Of a stretch of DNA of 64,000 bases, positions 24,548-33,248 are shown in pieces (position 1 is the first letter of the stretch; each line of letters opens with the position of its first letter). The stretch spans positions 1 through 64,000 of the forward strand of contig CALHYX010000030.1 in assembly GCA_938041035.1 (NCBI GenBank). Reading direction: 5' to 3'. This DNA comes from an uncultured Acidimicrobiales bacterium (GTDB lineage: Bacteria; Actinomycetota; Acidimicrobiia; Acidimicrobiales; SHLQ01). Both the position numbers and the translations under genes were made by a program. The notes below the pieces were generated by a model, which was not told the origin of the DNA, did no database searches, and saw only the letters and a program-made list of their open reading frames with translations.

Positions 24548-25557
24548 CCGTGGGCCTCACGCCGATGCAGCTCCTCGATGGCCTGCACGACGTCGAGCCC
24601 CGGTCCCCCCGAGGTGGGCGACTCGCTGCGGTACTGCTCACCCAGCAGTTCGGCCGCCACCGAGGCGGTGGAATCGACGAGCGCCTGAAGGTCGTACCCG
24701 CCCTCGAGGAACACCAGCCGCCGGCCCGCGGGTGCCACCGCCAACAGCTCGCGAGTGAGGTCGGCGTAGTCGGCCGAGGTCAGCCCGAGATCGGTGAGCG
24801 GGTCGGCCCGGTGGGCATCGAAACCCGCCGACAAAATCAACCAGGTCGGGGCAAAGGCGTCGAGGGCCGGACCGATGATCCGATCGAGGGCGGCGCGGTA
24901 CACATCGCCGGTTGCGCCGGCCGGCAGCGGCACGTTCACCGTGGTGCCCACCCCGGCACCCGAGCCCCGGTCGGTGGCCGATCCGGTGCCCGGATAGAAG
25001 GGCGACTGGTGCAGCGACACGTACAGCACCTCCGCGTCGCGGTAGAAGATCTCCTCGGTGCCGTTGCCGTGGTGGGCGTCGTAATCGATGATCGCCACCC
25101 GTTCACCGGCGTCGACCAGCGCCGCCGCCGCGACCGCAGCGGAATTCACCAGGCAGAACCCCATCGACTGCGCGCTCGTGGCGTGGTGACCGGGGGGCCG
25201 GACCACGCAGAAGGCCGCGTCGCTGTCGCCGGCTCGCAGTCGATCGATCGCATCGAGGCCGGCGCCGGCCGCCAGCCGGGCCGCTTCCAGCGAGTGTTCG
25301 TTCATCGTCGTGTCGCCGTCGATCCGACCGCCGCCGGCAGCATCCACCGCCATCAGCTCTCCGAGGTACGCCCCGGGATGCACCCGCTCGATCGCCGACG
25401 CAGGAGCGGGGGTGGCCGTCACCGTCACCACAGCGTCGCTGACCGGTGACGCGTCGAGGCCCATCATGGCCGCCCGCAGTCGATCCGGCCGCTCGGGGTG
25501 ATGTTGCCCGGGATCGTGATCGAGGCACCGCGAATGGGTGGGGACCAGCAACGACAT
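24544..25557 (-). CDS. Histone deacetylase-like amidohydrolase
   Basis: A 337-residue arginase/deacetylase-fold enzyme. Family landmarks are the N-terminal HPERPDRL, the active-site RPPGHHATSAQSMGFC, the zinc ligands D160 and H162 in DYDAHHGNG and D247 in GFDAHRADPL, and LEGGYDL. Bacterial members remove acetyl groups from small amines (acetoin/acetylpolyamine type) or from proteins; the substrate here is unknown. Its stop overlaps the GTG of the CCA-enzyme gene downstream, giving a two-gene unit. The start ATG was chosen because the family N-terminus begins there. Confidence 0.9.
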   Translation of the reverse strand: MSLLVPTHSRCLDHDPGQHHPERPDRLRAAMMGLDASPVSDAVVTVTATPAPASAIERVHPGAYLGELMAVDAAGGGRIDGDTTMNEHSLEAARLAAGAGLDAIDRLRAGDSDAAFCVVRPPGHHATSAQSMGFCLVNSAAVAAAALVDAGERVAIIDYDAHHGNGTEEIFYRDAEVLYVSLHQSPFYPGTGSATDRGSGAGVGTTVNVPLPAGATGDVYRAALDRIIGPALDAFAPTWLILSAGFDAHRADPLTDLGLTSADYADLTRELLAVAPAGRRLVFLEGGYDLQALVDSTASVAAELLGEQYRSESPTSGGPGLDVVQAIEELHRREAHG

Positions 25558-25640
25558 TCGTCCGAGCCTACAGCTCGACCCGCCCGGAGAACCCGGGGGA
25601 CGGCCGACGGTGCGCCTCGCCGGGTCGTAGGGTTGATCCC

Positions 25641-26372
25641 GTGCGTGAGCTGCTCGGACCGCTACGGCGGTCGCCCATCGAGGTGGTGAGCTTCGGTTCC
25701 GACCGGTTTCGGATCGGAACCTGGCGCGGCGACCCCTCGATCGGCTACCTGGCACCCGTATCGGTGCTCACCGCCAGCGGTATCGAACGCGCCGTCCAGC
25801 ACCTTCACCACAAAGGCTTTTCCGAGATCATCACCTCCGCGCTGTCGCCGGCCGAACAACACCGGATGATCAACGCCGGGTTCGTCATCCACGAACGGCT
25901 ACACCTGCTGCGCCACGACCTCCACCTGGTCGGCCCGGCCCGGCACCTCACCTCCCGCCGCGCCCGGCGCCGCGACCGGGCGACGGTGCTCAGGATCGAC
26001 AGCCGGTCGTTCGAGCCGTTCTGGCGCCTCGACGACGCCGGTCTCACCGAGGCGATCGGCGCCACGCCCGTCAGCCGCTTCCGGGTCGCGCTCCTGCCCG
26101 AATCCCGGTCGACCATCGTCGGCTACACCGTCGCCGGCCGGGCCCGCGACGTGACCTACCTCCAGCGCCTGGCCGTCGACCCCACGCACCAGGGGGCCGG
26201 CTACGGCGCGGCCCTCATCGACGACACACTGCGCTGGGCTCGGCGCCGGCGCAGCGCCGCCGTGCTCGTCAACACCCAGGAGAGCAACGAAACGGCCTTT
26301 GCCCTCTATCAGCACCTCGGGTTCGTGCCCCAGCGCGACGGCCTCGCCGTACTCCGGAGCAGTCGAGCGTGA
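25641..26372 (+). CDS. GNAT family N-acetyltransferase
   Basis: A 243-residue protein. The C-terminal half is a GNAT domain: YLQRLAVDPTHQGAGYGAALIDDTLRWA is motif A with the HQGAGYG acetyl-CoA loop, and ETAFALYQHLGFVPQ is motif B. The N-terminal half (about 110 residues) may be a degenerate second GNAT repeat. The start is a GTG, since no suitable ATG precedes. It overlaps the DUF6049 gene by four bases and sits where mycobacteria carry mutT4. The substrate is unknown. Confidence 0.8.
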   Translation: MRELLGPLRRSPIEVVSFGSDRFRIGTWRGDPSIGYLAPVSVLTASGIERAVQHLHHKGFSEIITSALSPAEQHRMINAGFVIHERLHLLRHDLHLVGPARHLTSRRARRRDRATVLRIDSRSFEPFWRLDDAGLTEAIGATPVSRFRVALLPESRSTIVGYTVAGRARDVTYLQRLAVDPTHQGAGYGAALIDDTLRWARRRRSAAVLVNTQESNETAFALYQHLGFVPQRDGLAVLRSSRA

Positions 26373-28510
26373 CCGACCGTCGCCCCGTCGCCGTCATCTT
26401 CGCCACCGCGATTGGGGCCACCATCGCAACCCTCGCCGGCCTGTTCGTCGTCGGCGCCGACCCCAGCGCCGCCGCCCAGCCCCGGGCCACGTTGCAGATG
26501 GTGGCGCAGAGCACGGTGGTCGGGCCGAGCGCCAACTTCGCGGTCGAGCTACGCGTCGCCGGTGTGCAGGGCCAGTACCGGGTCACCGCCGAGGTCTTCG
26601 ACGCCCTCGACAACCGCGAGGCCTTCCGGGAGACGCTGCGGGCCCAGGCCGATCTCGGCGCCCCCATCTTCACCACCGAACCGATCCCCATCGCCGACCT
26701 GCGATCGGGCAACGCCGGTCTCGCCACCCTCAAGATCCCGACCCGCCGACCCGACCAGACCCGCCCGAACTCAGTGGAGATCGATGCCCGCGGCGTCTAT
26801 CCGGTGCGCATCACGTTGTTCGACCCGGACGGCGACCCCCAGGACCAGCTCGTCACCCACATCCTTCCCCGCCGGACCGAGGCCGGCGACGGCCGGCCCC
26901 TGGCGGTGGGGCTCTGGGTGGACCTCGCCGCGCCCACCGCGCTTGCTCCCGACCAGACCCGGGCCCTGAGCCCGGCCGCCATCGACCGAATCGAAACGCT
27001 CGTCACCGCCCTGGCCACCCACCCCGACGTCGCGGCCACCCTGGCCCCCAACCCCGAAACCCTCGATGCCCTGCTCCGCCTCGGCGACGACGGCGATCTC
27101 CTCGCGGCAATGCGCGGGGTACTCGCCGGCCGCGAGGTGGTGGCCAGCCCCTTCGTGCCGGTCGACGAGGCGGGTTGGTTCCAGGCGGGCCTCGAGGCCC
27201 GGTTGACGTTCCTCAACGAATTGGGTCATCAGACCATCACCGAGCTGCTCGGCGTCACCCCGCAAACCCGACTGGTCGCGCCCGACCCGACGGCGTCGGC
27301 CCGCACCGTGCAGGAACTGCGCGCCACCGGCTTCGACCGCCACATCCTCCCCGCCGATCGGCTGGAACCATCGAGCGACCCGACCGCCGTCACGCCGGTC
27401 GACCAACCCATCGAGATCATCGACGCCGGCTTCATCGGCGTCCCGACCTTCGTGCTCGACCCGGACCTGCACAACCACTTCGGTTCGACCGGCAACCCCG
27501 TTCTCGACGCCCACCATCTGCTCGCCGAGCTCACCGTGCTCGCCGGCGATACCGCAACCGAAGCCCGCGGCCTCGTGCTCCGGATCCCCGCCGACTGGAC
27601 CCCGGACCCCGGGTTCCTCTCGGTACTGCTCAACGGGCTCGACAAGTCGGACTTCGTGCTCGAACCGCGCACCGTTTCGGAGCTGTTCGACGTAGTGGCC
27701 ACCGCCCAAACCACCGACCCCGGCGACGACACCGTTCGCCTGGAGGTGCGCCGGCGCATCGCCGACCCAAGCGAGGCGGCGGCCCCGATGAGCGGCTACC
27801 GCGACGACCTGTTCGAGACGGCCACCCTGCTGCGCAGTTACGAGACGGTCGTCGGGGAGGATTCGCCGCTGGCCAGCCCCCTGCGCGATCTCCTCGCGGT
27901 GTCGGGTTCGGCCGACGTCGACGAAGCCGAGCGCGATGCCTACCTCGAAGCGGTGGGGACCGAGGTGCGCGGGCTCCGGCAGGCGATCGTCGGCCCCGCC
28001 GCGGAGACGGTCAGCCTGACCGCCCGCGACGCCAAGATCCCGATCGTGGTCGAGAACCAACTCAGCTTCCCCGTCAACGCCATGGTGGTGCTCGAATCCA
28101 ACAAGCTCGACTTCCCGAACGGCAGCCGCTTCACCGTCGTCCTCGAACCGGGCATCAACCCGCTCGACATCGGGGTCCGAGCCCGCACGTCGGGCGACTC
28201 AACCCTGCGGGTGAGCGTGCAGTCCCCCGATCAGGTCCTGCCGCTCACCACCCCCACACGAATTCGCGTGCGATCGACCGCCCTGTCGGGCGTGGCGATC
28301 ATCATCATCGTCATCGCGTTGCTGGTGCTCGCCAGCTGGTGGGCTCGCCAGCATTTCGGGCGGCGATCCGACCCGAGCGCCACCGCCGAGACGCAGACCG
28401 GCGACGGGAAGGCCGCCACCCCGGAGGGCGAGGCCGACGAGAACCCGCACCCGGGGGGCTCGACCGACCCCCCACCCACACCGACCAAGGTTCGTCGACC
28501 CCAACCCTGA
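26369..28510 (+). CDS. DUF6049-like secreted, membrane-anchored protein
   Basis: A 713-residue protein with an N-terminal signal segment (AVIFATAIGATIATLAGLFV then DPSAAAQ) and a second hydrophobic helix near residues 640-660 (GVAIIIIVIALLVLASWW). A Pro-rich cytoplasmic tail follows. Between them is a large extracytoplasmic region with Ig-like strands and a repeat-free alpha/beta body. It matches the Rv3909/DUF6049 type by topology and by place upstream of the kinase/sigma/trx genes. In mycobacteria the next gene is murJ; here murJ is absent. A cell-envelope role is likely; the activity is unknown. Confidence 0.75.
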   Translation: MTDRRPVAVIFATAIGATIATLAGLFVVGADPSAAAQPRATLQMVAQSTVVGPSANFAVELRVAGVQGQYRVTAEVFDALDNREAFRETLRAQADLGAPIFTTEPIPIADLRSGNAGLATLKIPTRRPDQTRPNSVEIDARGVYPVRITLFDPDGDPQDQLVTHILPRRTEAGDGRPLAVGLWVDLAAPTALAPDQTRALSPAAIDRIETLVTALATHPDVAATLAPNPETLDALLRLGDDGDLLAAMRGVLAGREVVASPFVPVDEAGWFQAGLEARLTFLNELGHQTITELLGVTPQTRLVAPDPTASARTVQELRATGFDRHILPADRLEPSSDPTAVTPVDQPIEIIDAGFIGVPTFVLDPDLHNHFGSTGNPVLDAHHLLAELTVLAGDTATEARGLVLRIPADWTPDPGFLSVLLNGLDKSDFVLEPRTVSELFDVVATAQTTDPGDDTVRLEVRRRIADPSEAAAPMSGYRDDLFETATLLRSYETVVGEDSPLASPLRDLLAVSGSADVDEAERDAYLEAVGTEVRGLRQAIVGPAAETVSLTARDAKIPIVVENQLSFPVNAMVVLESNKLDFPNGSRFTVVLEPGINPLDIGVRARTSGDSTLRVSVQSPDQVLPLTTPTRIRVRSTALSGVAIIIIVIALLVLASWWARQHFGRRSDPSATAETQTGDGKAATPEGEADENPHPGGSTDPPPTPTKVRRPQP

Positions 28511-28585
28511 GGAGTAGGGTCGACCCCCAGCGGTCGAGCGACCGTCGCCCCCATGCGAGGGGTTCGTCAACACCGGAGAGCGACC

Positions 28586-29428
28586 GTGAGTGGAGTACGA
28601 ATCGTCACCGATAGCGCGTGCGACCTGACCGATGAAGAGGTCACCGCCGCCGGCATCGAGGTGGTCTCGCTATCGATCCGCTTCGGCAGCGACGAGTACA
28701 TCGACCGCACCGAACTTTCGGTCGCTGATTTCTACGCCAAGATGGCCGCCAGCGAGCACCTCCCGGAGACGGCGGCACCGGCGCCCGGGGCCTTCGTAAC
28801 CGCGTTCGAAAAGCTGGCGGACGACGGGGCGACCGAGATCGTCTGCATCAACATTTCCGCCGCGCTCTCCGCCACGATGCAGTCGGCGGAAAACGCCGCC
28901 ATCGCCGTGGCCGAGCGCATCAAGGTTCATGTCTTCGATTCCGAGTCGATCACCGGCGGCCTGGGGGCGATGGCCCTCGCGGCGGCCGAAGCGGGTCGCG
29001 ACGGCGCCAGCGCCGACGACATCCTCGCCATGCTCGCCGACATGCGCGAGCGCACCCGCGTCTACGGCGCGCTCGACACGCTCGAGAACCTCAAGAAGGG
29101 CGGTCGCATCGGCGGAGCGTCGGCGATGATCGGCACCATGTTGTCGATCAAACCGCTGGTCGACCTGTCGTCGGGCAGCACCGAGGAGGCCGGCCGCCAG
29201 CGCACGCGCAAGAAGGCGATGGGTTGGCTGCGCGACAAGGTCGTCGAGGCCGGCAAGGTCGAAAACCTCTCCGTCATCCACGGGCAGGCCGCCGACATCG
29301 ACATCTTCTTGAACATGCTCAGCGAACACGTCGACATCGACGATGTTCGCGTCGTATCCCTCGGGGCCGTCATCGGGGCCCACGGAGGCCCGGGCGTCAT
29401 TGGCGTCACCTACCTGGTGAGTGCCTGA
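28586..29428 (+). CDS. DegV family fatty-acid-binding protein
   Basis: A 280-residue DegV/FakB-type protein opening VRIVTDSACDLTDEE. It has the fatty-acid-binding block TAAPAPGAFVTAFEKL, the Ser-containing INISAALSATMQSA, VFDSESITGGLG, and the lid region GALDTLENLKKGGRIGGA. FakB proteins hold a fatty acid for phosphorylation by FakA; no FakA lies nearby. A GTG with GGAGAG upstream is taken as start, 11 codons after an in-frame ATG that adds a basic stretch. It stands where murJ is expected between the DUF6049 and kinase genes. Confidence 0.88.
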   Translation: MSGVRIVTDSACDLTDEEVTAAGIEVVSLSIRFGSDEYIDRTELSVADFYAKMAASEHLPETAAPAPGAFVTAFEKLADDGATEIVCINISAALSATMQSAENAAIAVAERIKVHVFDSESITGGLGAMALAAAEAGRDGASADDILAMLADMRERTRVYGALDTLENLKKGGRIGGASAMIGTMLSIKPLVDLSSGSTEEAGRQRTRKKAMGWLRDKVVEAGKVENLSVIHGQAADIDIFLNMLSEHVDIDDVRVVSLGAVIGAHGGPGVIGVTYLVSA

Positions 29429-29529
29429 GCATCCCGACGGGGTCCTTCCGGCCCTCGCTTCGGTGGCACGGTGAAACCGGGTTACCGTTGCCGTGACGAG
29501 CAGGCGATTCGGTCTACCCAGGAAGCCTT

Positions 29530-31116
29530 GTGAGCGACGGCCCGCACATACTCGCTGACCAGCTGGTCGGCCGGCGACTACGCGATCGCTACGTGCTCGA
29601 CCGGCTCATCGCGTCCGGCGGCATGGCCCACGTCTGGGCCGCAACCGATGTGGTGCTCGAGCGCCAGGTCGCGGTGAAGATCCTCCACGACCACCTGGCG
29701 GCCGACGAGAGCTTCGTCGCCCGGTTCCGCGCCGAGGCTGTTTCGGCCGCCCGGCTGAACCATCCCTCGATCGTGGCGATCTACGACACCATTGGTCAGG
29801 GGGGTGTCGAGGCGATCGTGATGGAACTCATCCGGGGCGAGACCTTCCGCGAATGGCTCGACCGCCAAAGCGGCCCCGCCGACATCGCCGAGGTCAAACG
29901 GGTCGTCATCGCCGTCGCCCAGGCCCTCGCCACCGCCCACTCGATGGGGGTGGTGCATCGCGACATAAAGCCATCGAACATCTTGTTGTGCGACGACGAC
30001 CGGGTCATGGTCGCCGACTTCGGCATCGCCAAGCTCGCCAGTTCGCCCGACCTCACCGCAACGGGAAGTCTGGTCGGCACCGCTCGGTACCTGTCGCCCG
30101 AACAGGTGCGCGGCGAGCCCACCGACGGCCGCACCGACGTGTATTCGCTCGCGGTCGTGCTCTATGAGGCCGCGACCGGTCGCAGCCCGTTCAACGGCAC
30201 CAGCGATCTGGCGATCGCCCTCGCCCGACTGCAGGATGATCCGCCACCACCGCGGCGGGTGCGGCCCGAATTGGCGCCGGCGCTCGAAGCCGTGATCCAG
30301 CGCGGGATGGCGCTCGACCCCGCCGACCGCCATCCCAGCGCCGACGACTTTCGTCTGGCCGTGCTCGGCGCCGAAGCCTCCACCCCCACCCGCGAGATCA
30401 CCGCACCAACTCCACCGTCGCTGCTCGACGATGGCCCGGCGCCGTCCTTCGCGGAATCCGAGCGCACCTGGCTGGTGCCGATGCTCTTGCTTTTGCTGGT
30501 GGCGGTGGCGCTCGGCGTCGCCGGCCTGCTCATCGGCCGCACCAACACCGGGCAGGATCTCATCGATCGGGCCCGGGGCGCCGAAACCGAGGCACCGGCG
30601 CCCGACCCCGCAGCGACGGCGCCACCGAGCGCGGAGGAGCCGAACGACGCCGCCGAGCCGATCGCCGACGACGGTTCGCCGCTGCAGATCGTCGAGGTCG
30701 GGACCTTTGACCCCGAGGGCGACGACGGCGGCGAACGCGACGACCTCATCGGTAACGCCATCGACGGCGACCCCGCCACGACGTGGCGGACCTCGACCTA
30801 CAACAGCGCCAACTTCGGCAATCTCAAGAGCGGTGTCGGGTTCTACGTCCGCCTCGACCAGAGCCACATCATCACCTCGGTGGCACTGAGCAGCCCGTCG
30901 GCGGGCTGGTCCGCCAAGGTCTACGCGGCCGACGCGGTCGGCCGCGACCTCGCCGGCTGGGGTCAGCCCGTCGGGGTGGCCGAGAACATCGGCGGCAACG
31001 CGACGATCACCACCGATGAGGTCGACGCCGAATACCTACTGGTGTGGATCACGCGTCTTCCCGAGAACCCCCGGCGCGTCGAGATCGGCGAAATCACCAT
31101 CACGACGGTCGGCTGA
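29530..31116 (+). CDS. Receptor-type Ser/Thr protein kinase with extracellular discoidin-like domain
   Basis: A 528-residue PknB-like kinase. The domain spans about residues 20-280: K50 in VAVK, E69 in helix C, HRDIKPSN (D145) and DFG (D163), all intact, so it should be active. A membrane helix lies near 316-336, followed by a Pro/Ala/Glu-rich linker. A C-terminal beta-rich domain of about 140 residues contains AIDGDPATTWRT and resembles a discoidin/F5-8-type sugar-binding module. In mycobacterial MviN (Rv3910), a pseudokinase and a similar sensor-like domain are fused behind MurJ; here the module is a separate gene and MurJ is missing. The start is GTG after AGGAAG. Confidence 0.9.
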   Translation: MSDGPHILADQLVGRRLRDRYVLDRLIASGGMAHVWAATDVVLERQVAVKILHDHLAADESFVARFRAEAVSAARLNHPSIVAIYDTIGQGGVEAIVMELIRGETFREWLDRQSGPADIAEVKRVVIAVAQALATAHSMGVVHRDIKPSNILLCDDDRVMVADFGIAKLASSPDLTATGSLVGTARYLSPEQVRGEPTDGRTDVYSLAVVLYEAATGRSPFNGTSDLAIALARLQDDPPPPRRVRPELAPALEAVIQRGMALDPADRHPSADDFRLAVLGAEASTPTREITAPTPPSLLDDGPAPSFAESERTWLVPMLLLLLVAVALGVAGLLIGRTNTGQDLIDRARGAETEAPAPDPAATAPPSAEEPNDAAEPIADDGSPLQIVEVGTFDPEGDDGGERDDLIGNAIDGDPATTWRTSTYNSANFGNLKSGVGFYVRLDQSHIITSVALSSPSAGWSAKVYAADAVGRDLAGWGQPVGVAENIGGNATITTDEVDAEYLLVWITRLPENPRRVEIGEITITTVG

Positions 31117-31167
31117 ACCCCGCGCCACCAGCGATGCCCCCGGACGTCCTAGTTTGGGACGATCACA

Positions 31168-31743
31168 GTGAGGGGAAGCGACCAGGAACTGGTCCGGGCG
31201 GCTCAAGCCGGCGACCAACGCGCGCTCGACGCGTTGTTGCGCGCGAACTACGACCGCATCTACGCGGTGTGTCGTCGACTCGCCGGCAACGAGGCCGACG
31301 CCATGGATGCCACGCAGGAGGCACTCATCACGATCGCCAAGCGGATCGACCGCTTCGATGGCCGCTCCGCCTTCTCCACTTGGGCCTACCGGGTGGCCAC
31401 CAACGCCTGCCTCGATGAACTCCGGCGGCGCAAGCGCCGGCCCACCCCCGGCCTCCCCGAACACGAACGAGCCGAGGACGAAGCGGTCGACTCGAGCACC
31501 CAGCGCGCCCTCGGCGACGCCGTCACCGACTCGTTGGTGATCGACGACGCACTCCAACAACTGCCGGAGGAATTTCGCGCCCCGGTCGTGTTGCGAGACC
31601 TGCTCGGCATGGATTACGCCGAGATTGGGGCCACCCTCGATATCAAGCCCGGCACGGTTCGATCTCGCATCGCGCGCGGCAGAGCCGCGCTCGCCGCGAT
31701 TCTCGGGAACCAGAACGGCGAGCACGAACGTCCAAACGATTGA
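31168..31743 (+). CDS. ECF-type RNA polymerase sigma factor (SigM position)
   Basis: A 191-residue sigma-70 family protein. Region 2 is at about residues 25-85 (YDRIYAVCRRLAGNEADAMDATQEALI, then FSTWAYRVATNACLDELRRR). Region 4 is at about 125-180 (LPEEFRAPVVLRDLLGMDYAEIGATL, then GTVRSRIARGRAAL). The start is GTG. The gene is followed after two bases by an anti-sigma-like membrane protein and lies before trxB-trxA, exactly the sigM setting of mycobacteria. It probably controls envelope or redox stress genes, released by the adjacent membrane partner. Confidence 0.92.
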   Translation: MRGSDQELVRAAQAGDQRALDALLRANYDRIYAVCRRLAGNEADAMDATQEALITIAKRIDRFDGRSAFSTWAYRVATNACLDELRRRKRRPTPGLPEHERAEDEAVDSSTQRALGDAVTDSLVIDDALQQLPEEFRAPVVLRDLLGMDYAEIGATLDIKPGTVRSRIARGRAALAAILGNQNGEHERPND

Positions 31744-31745
31744 CC

Positions 31746-32747
31746 ATGAACGATCCCCTCCTCCCTCCACCGTCGCCTGACGACGAAGTGGTTTCGGCGT
31801 ACCTCGACGGCGAGGCCACCGACGCCGAGATCGCCCGCGTCGAGGCATCCCCCGAACTGCTCGCCCGAGTGGAGGAATTCCGCGCCCTCGACGCCCGGAT
31901 CGCCGCCACGCCCGCGACCGCCACCGACGAACGCCGCGATGCCATGATCGCCGCCGCGCTCGCGGCGTCGTCCACCAGCCCCAAGGTCTCGAGCATCGAG
32001 ACGGCACGAAGCAAGCGCCAACCCTTCTACACCCGCCCGTTGGTAGCGGTGGCCGCCGTCCTGTTGCTCGCGCTCGTCGCCACCCCGATCCTATTGCGGT
32101 CGGGCGACAGCGACGTCGGCGACGCCGCCACCTCGGCGTCCGATGATGGCGGTGAGGCCTTCGACGAAGCAGCCGGCGACGATGCCGGCGATGACGGCAG
32201 CGATGACGGCGCCGCGATGGAGGAAGCCGCTCCCCAGGCCGCCGCCGATGCCGAGAGCGCCGAGACCTCGCCGGCGGCCGATGATCCCGACGCGGCGGGC
32301 GCGGCCATGTCTGAAGACGACGGGTCAGCCGAAGGCGATGGGTCAGCCGAAGACGGCGATGCCATGGCTGAAGACGACGCCATGTCGGAAGACGACGGCG
32401 GGGCCGCCGATGATGACGCGCCCGCCGACAGCACGGTGCCGACGGCACCGCTGGCCCAACCCGACGGACCCATCGACCTCGGCGAGTTCGACGACCTCGA
32501 CAGCCTCATCACCGCCTACGACGACCTGGTGACGCGCAACTTTGCCTTCGACACCAGCGCGCGGTTGAAAGGGGCGAACTCCGACACCGCGTTCGGGGCA
32601 CTCGAAGACGGGTTCTGTCCCGACATCGACCGGGCGCTGATCACCGCCACGGCCGCGGTCGGCGACGCTCGGCTCTGGGTCATCGACGGACCGGACGCCG
32701 AAGCGTTGTTCTTCGACATCGACACCTGCCTTCCGTTCGCCCCCTAG
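31746..32747 (+). CDS. Putative anti-sigma factor with acidic extracytoplasmic linker
   Basis: A 333-residue single-pass membrane protein. The N-terminal cytoplasmic part (DDEVVSAYLDGEATDAEIARVEASPEL) is typical of anti-sigma partners, but the zinc motif HxxxCxxC is absent. One helix lies near residues 97-117. A roughly 120-residue linker is unusually rich in Asp, Glu, Ala and Ser (clusters such as AEDDAMSEDDG). A small C-terminal domain with two Cys (DGFCPDI, DIDTCLPF) may form a disulfide. The ATG lies two bases after the sigma stop. Its position equals Rv3912, the SigM anti-sigma factor. Function is inferred from topology and synteny. Confidence 0.75.
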   Translation: MNDPLLPPPSPDDEVVSAYLDGEATDAEIARVEASPELLARVEEFRALDARIAATPATATDERRDAMIAAALAASSTSPKVSSIETARSKRQPFYTRPLVAVAAVLLLALVATPILLRSGDSDVGDAATSASDDGGEAFDEAAGDDAGDDGSDDGAAMEEAAPQAAADAESAETSPAADDPDAAGAAMSEDDGSAEGDGSAEDGDAMAEDDAMSEDDGGAADDDAPADSTVPTAPLAQPDGPIDLGEFDDLDSLITAYDDLVTRNFAFDTSARLKGANSDTAFGALEDGFCPDIDRALITATAAVGDARLWVIDGPDAEALFFDIDTCLPFAP

Positions 32748-32821
32748 GGCCGCACCGGCTCGACGGCGGTCGCGTTCGCCGAAGCAGAACGTCGCCGCCG
32801 CGCGGGCTAGGGTCCGAAACC

Positions 32822-33142
32822 ATGGCAAACGATCGACACCCCGCAGACGAACAGGACTGGCCGTCCCAGGCCACCAGCTACGTCGTCGACCTCGTCGACA
32901 AGGTCGCGGTGAAGACCTCGAACCCCGCCAAGCTCGCGTCGCGGGCTCTGGTGTGGGGCCTCGGGATCCTCATCGTCGCCCCCGTCGTGGTCGTGTTGTT
33001 GCTGGTCGGTCTCGTGCGCGTGTTGAACAACTACCTGTACGGCGACGTCTTCTATGCGTACTTCGCCCTTGGCATCGTGTTCATGATCGTGGCGGCCGTG
33101 TTGTTGCGAAAGGCCGTCAAGGTCCAGCCGCCCCGCACCTGA
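32822..33142 (+). CDS. Small two-helix membrane protein
   Basis: A 106-residue protein with a soluble N-terminal 40 residues (SYVVDLVDKVAVKTSNPAKL) and two membrane helices (LVWGLGILIVAPVVVVLLLVG and YFALGIVFMIVAAVLL). The loop between contains NNYLYGDV. The arrangement recalls conserved actinobacterial proteins next to trxB, of no known function. No catalytic motif is seen. It is on the same strand as the sigma/anti-sigma pair and trxB. Confidence 0.7.
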   Translation: MANDRHPADEQDWPSQATSYVVDLVDKVAVKTSNPAKLASRALVWGLGILIVAPVVVVLLLVGLVRVLNNYLYGDVFYAYFALGIVFMIVAAVLLRKAVKVQPPRT

Positions 33143-33248
33143 TCCACGCCAGCACAGTCGCGCCACCCCGGCCCGGCGGGAATGTCGCCGCCGGCCAGGC
33201 GGTTTCACCCAAGCACCACAACCCCTCCGAGAAAGTGATCCCTCAGCG

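Noticed and set aside
26299..28614. 771-codon plus-strand frame overlapping the DUF6049 gene
   Set aside because: Arg/Pro/His-rich shifted frame. The DUF6049 frame has a signal peptide and a membrane helix.
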